In this document: piece by piece, positions 62,612-64,000 of the stretch
How the letters are laid out: each line of letters opens with the position of its first letter
How positions within the stretch are numbered: the first letter of the stretch is position 1
Source of the DNA: Actinobacteria bacterium OV320
GTDB taxonomy: Bacteria; Actinomycetota; Actinomycetes; Streptomycetales; Streptomycetaceae
Length of the DNA: 64,000 bases
Direction of reading: 5' to 3'
NCBI GenBank assembly: GCA_001298545.1
Contig: LJCX01000024.1
Location: 62,001 to 126,000, forward strand
Translations under genes and position numbers: made by a program
The notes under the pieces: generated by a model
The model's database searches: none
The model's input: the letters and a program-made list of their open reading frames with translations, nothing else
What the model was told of the DNA's origin: nothing

Positions 62612-64000
62612 CTACGCGTCGAGAGACGTCATGACGTGCTTGATGCGGGTGTAGTCGTCGAAGCCGTAGCCCGACAGATCCTTGCCGTAGCCGGACTTCT
62701 TGAAGCCGCCGTGGGGCATCTCGGCGACCAGCGGGATGTGGGTGTTGATCCACACGCAGCCGAAGTCGAGCTTCTTGGACATCCGCATCGCACGGCCGTG
62801 GTCCTTGGTCCACACCGAGGAGGCCAGGGCGTACTCGACGCCGTTGGCCCACTCGAGCGCCTGGTCCTCGTCCGTGAAGGACTGGACGGTGATGACCGGC
62901 CCGAAGACCTCGTTCTGGATGATCTCGTCGTCCTGCTTCAGCCCGGAGACGACGGTCGCGGCGTAGAAGTAGCCCTTGTCGCCGACCCGCTGACCGCCCG
63001 CCTCGACCTTGGCGTGGGCGGGCAGCCGCTCGATGAAGCCGGTGACCTGCTGCAGCTGGTTGGGGTTGTTCAGCGGGCCGAAGAGCACGTCCTCGTCGTC
63101 CGGCTGCCCGGTCTTCGCCTCCGCGGCGGCCTTCGCGAGCGCGGCCACGAACTCGTCGTGGATGCCCTCCTGGACGAGGACGCGGGTGGCCGCCGTACAG
63201 TCCTGGCCGGCGTTGAAGAAGCCCGCCACGGAGATGTCCTCGACGGCTTTGGCGATGTCGGTGTCCTCGAAGACCACGACCGGCGCCTTGCCGCCCAGCT
63301 CCAGGTGGACCCGCTTGAGGTCCTTCGACGCCGACTCGGCGACCGACATGCCCGCGCGCACCGAACCGGTGATGGAGGCCATCGCCGGGGTCGGGTGCTC
63401 GACCATCAGCCGGCCGGTGTCACGGTCGCCGGTGACGACGTTGAAGACGCCCTTGGGCAGGATCGAACCGATGATCTCGGCGATCAGGACGGTGGAGGCC
63501 GGCGTGGTGTCGGACGGCTTGAGCACCACCGTGTTGCCGGCCGCGATCGCCGGGGCGAACTTCCACACGGCCATCATCATCGGGTAGTTCCACGGCGCGA
63601 CCTGCGCGCAGACGCCGACCGGCTCGCGGCGGACGATGGAGGTGAGCCCCTCCATGTACTCGCCGGCGCTGCGCCCCTCCAGCATCCGGGCCGCGCCCGC
63701 GAAGAAGCGGATCTGGTCGACCATGGGAGGGATCTCCTCGGAGCGGGTCAGCCCGATCGGCTTGCCCGTGTTCTCCACCTCGGCCGCGATGAGTTCCTCG
63801 GCCCGCTCCTCGAACGCGTCCGCGATCTTCAGCAGGGCCTTCTGACGCTCGGCGGGCGTCGTGTCGCGCCAGCCCGGGAACGCCTCGGCGGCGGCGGCCA
63901 TCGCGGCGTCGACGTCCGCGGGGCCGGACAGCGGCGCGGTCGCGTACGCCTCGCCGGTCGCGGGGTTGACCACTTCGGTGGTCCGTCCGTCGGCGGCGTC
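62612..64000 (-). CDS. Aminobutyraldehyde-type aldehyde dehydrogenase, N-terminus cut by window edge
   Basis: The frame is open to base 64000, so the true start lies outside the window; at least 462 residues are visible. Catalytic Glu is in HLELGGKAPVVVF and catalytic Cys in FNAGQDCTAATRVLV, the same pattern as the enzyme at 48982-50496. It precedes the orphan PotD-like gene, and the pair looks like a partial duplication of the polyamine operon's ALDH-PotD unit. Confidence 0.92.
   Translation of the reverse strand, partial: DAADGRTTEVVNPATGEAYATAPLSGPADVDAAMAAAAEAFPGWRDTTPAERQKALLKIADAFEERAEELIAAEVENTGKPIGLTRSEEIPPMVDQIRFFAGAARMLEGRSAGEYMEGLTSIVRREPVGVCAQVAPWNYPMMMAVWKFAPAIAAGNTVVLKPSDTTPASTVLIAEIIGSILPKGVFNVVTGDRDTGRLMVEHPTPAMASITGSVRAGMSVAESASKDLKRVHLELGGKAPVVVFEDTDIAKAVEDISVAGFFNAGQDCTAATRVLVQEGIHDEFVAALAKAAAEAKTGQPDDEDVLFGPLNNPNQLQQVTGFIERLPAHAKVEAGGQRVGDKGYFYAATVVSGLKQDDEIIQNEVFGPVITVQSFTDEDQALEWANGVEYALASSVWTKDHGRAMRMSKKLDFGCVWINTHIPLVAEMPHGGFKKSGYGKDLSGYGFDDYTRIKHVMTSLDA

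Overview
The window is high-GC actinobacterial chromosome, almost certainly Streptomyces. The evidence is strong GC third-position bias, dense genes with ATGA/GTGA stop-start overlaps, Tat-type lipoproteins, ECF sigma factors, a class F sortase, and a gene order (proS, two GNATs, ispG, M50 protease, dxr, ... gabT, polyamine ABC operon, aminofutalosine deaminase) that recalls a core-chromosome stretch of model streptomycetes. I found no rRNA, tRNA, CRISPR array, transposase or integrase.

Layout. (1) 1-3145, minus: four-gene redox operon (Ser-rich membrane protein, ApbE-like flavin transferase, ferric-reductase-like membrane protein, NuoF-like flavoprotein cut by the window edge). (2) 3274-10775, minus: proS, two acetyltransferases, then the isoprenoid/envelope block ispG, site-2 protease, dxr. 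(3) 11020-14285, plus: a compact five-gene operon that looks like an uncharacterised ubiquitin-like conjugation system: a 59-aa peptide, an E2-like protein with a conserved active-site Cys, a ThiF/E1-like adenylyltransferase, a JAMM/MPN isopeptidase-like protein with an extra C-terminal domain, and a 239-aa orphan protein. Its upstream region is AT-richer than its surroundings and carries two inverted repeats. This is the best candidate for an undescribed system. (4) 14324-16258: large acyl-CoA dehydrogenase. (5) 16672-34164: a complete carbohydrate-utilisation locus whose enzymes match the bonds of fucosylated xyloglucan: LacI regulator, GH31, secreted GH12, GH95, GH42, secreted GH74, an LplABC-like ABC transporter and GH3. 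Perfect GAAGCGCTTC palindromes lie upstream of lacI and in the transporter/GH3 divergent promoter. (6) 34262-50496: GABA/polyamine catabolism: aldehyde dehydrogenases, gabT, a PucR regulator, a PotABCD transporter and a DAO-type amine oxidase; a PAP2 phosphatase and a VirD4/FtsK-like membrane ATPase are embedded. (7) 50719-60994: NADAR protein, DUF4190-type membrane protein, probable aminodeoxyfutalosine deaminase (menaquinone), GDPD, F420-reductase-like protein, HxlR regulator, an ECF sigma factor fused to a zinc anti-sigma motif and an outside domain, a serine hydrolase, and an overlapping operon of membrane protein, sortase, ECF sigma and membrane protein. (8) 61117-64000, minus: a second polyamine-binding lipoprotein and a third aldehyde dehydrogenase, cut by the window edge.

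How the parts work together. In region 5, GH74 and GH12 would cut the xyloglucan backbone outside the cell, the ABC transporter would import oligosaccharides, and the signal-less GH31, GH42, GH95 and GH3 enzymes would strip xylose, galactose, fucose and glucose inside. In regions 6 and 8, polyamines enter through PotABCD, are oxidised by the DAO-type enzyme and the aldehyde dehydrogenases, and GabT passes GABA to succinic semialdehyde. In region 3 the E1-like, E2-like and JAMM proteins make an activation-transfer-removal cycle whose modifier, target and purpose cannot be read from sequence alone.
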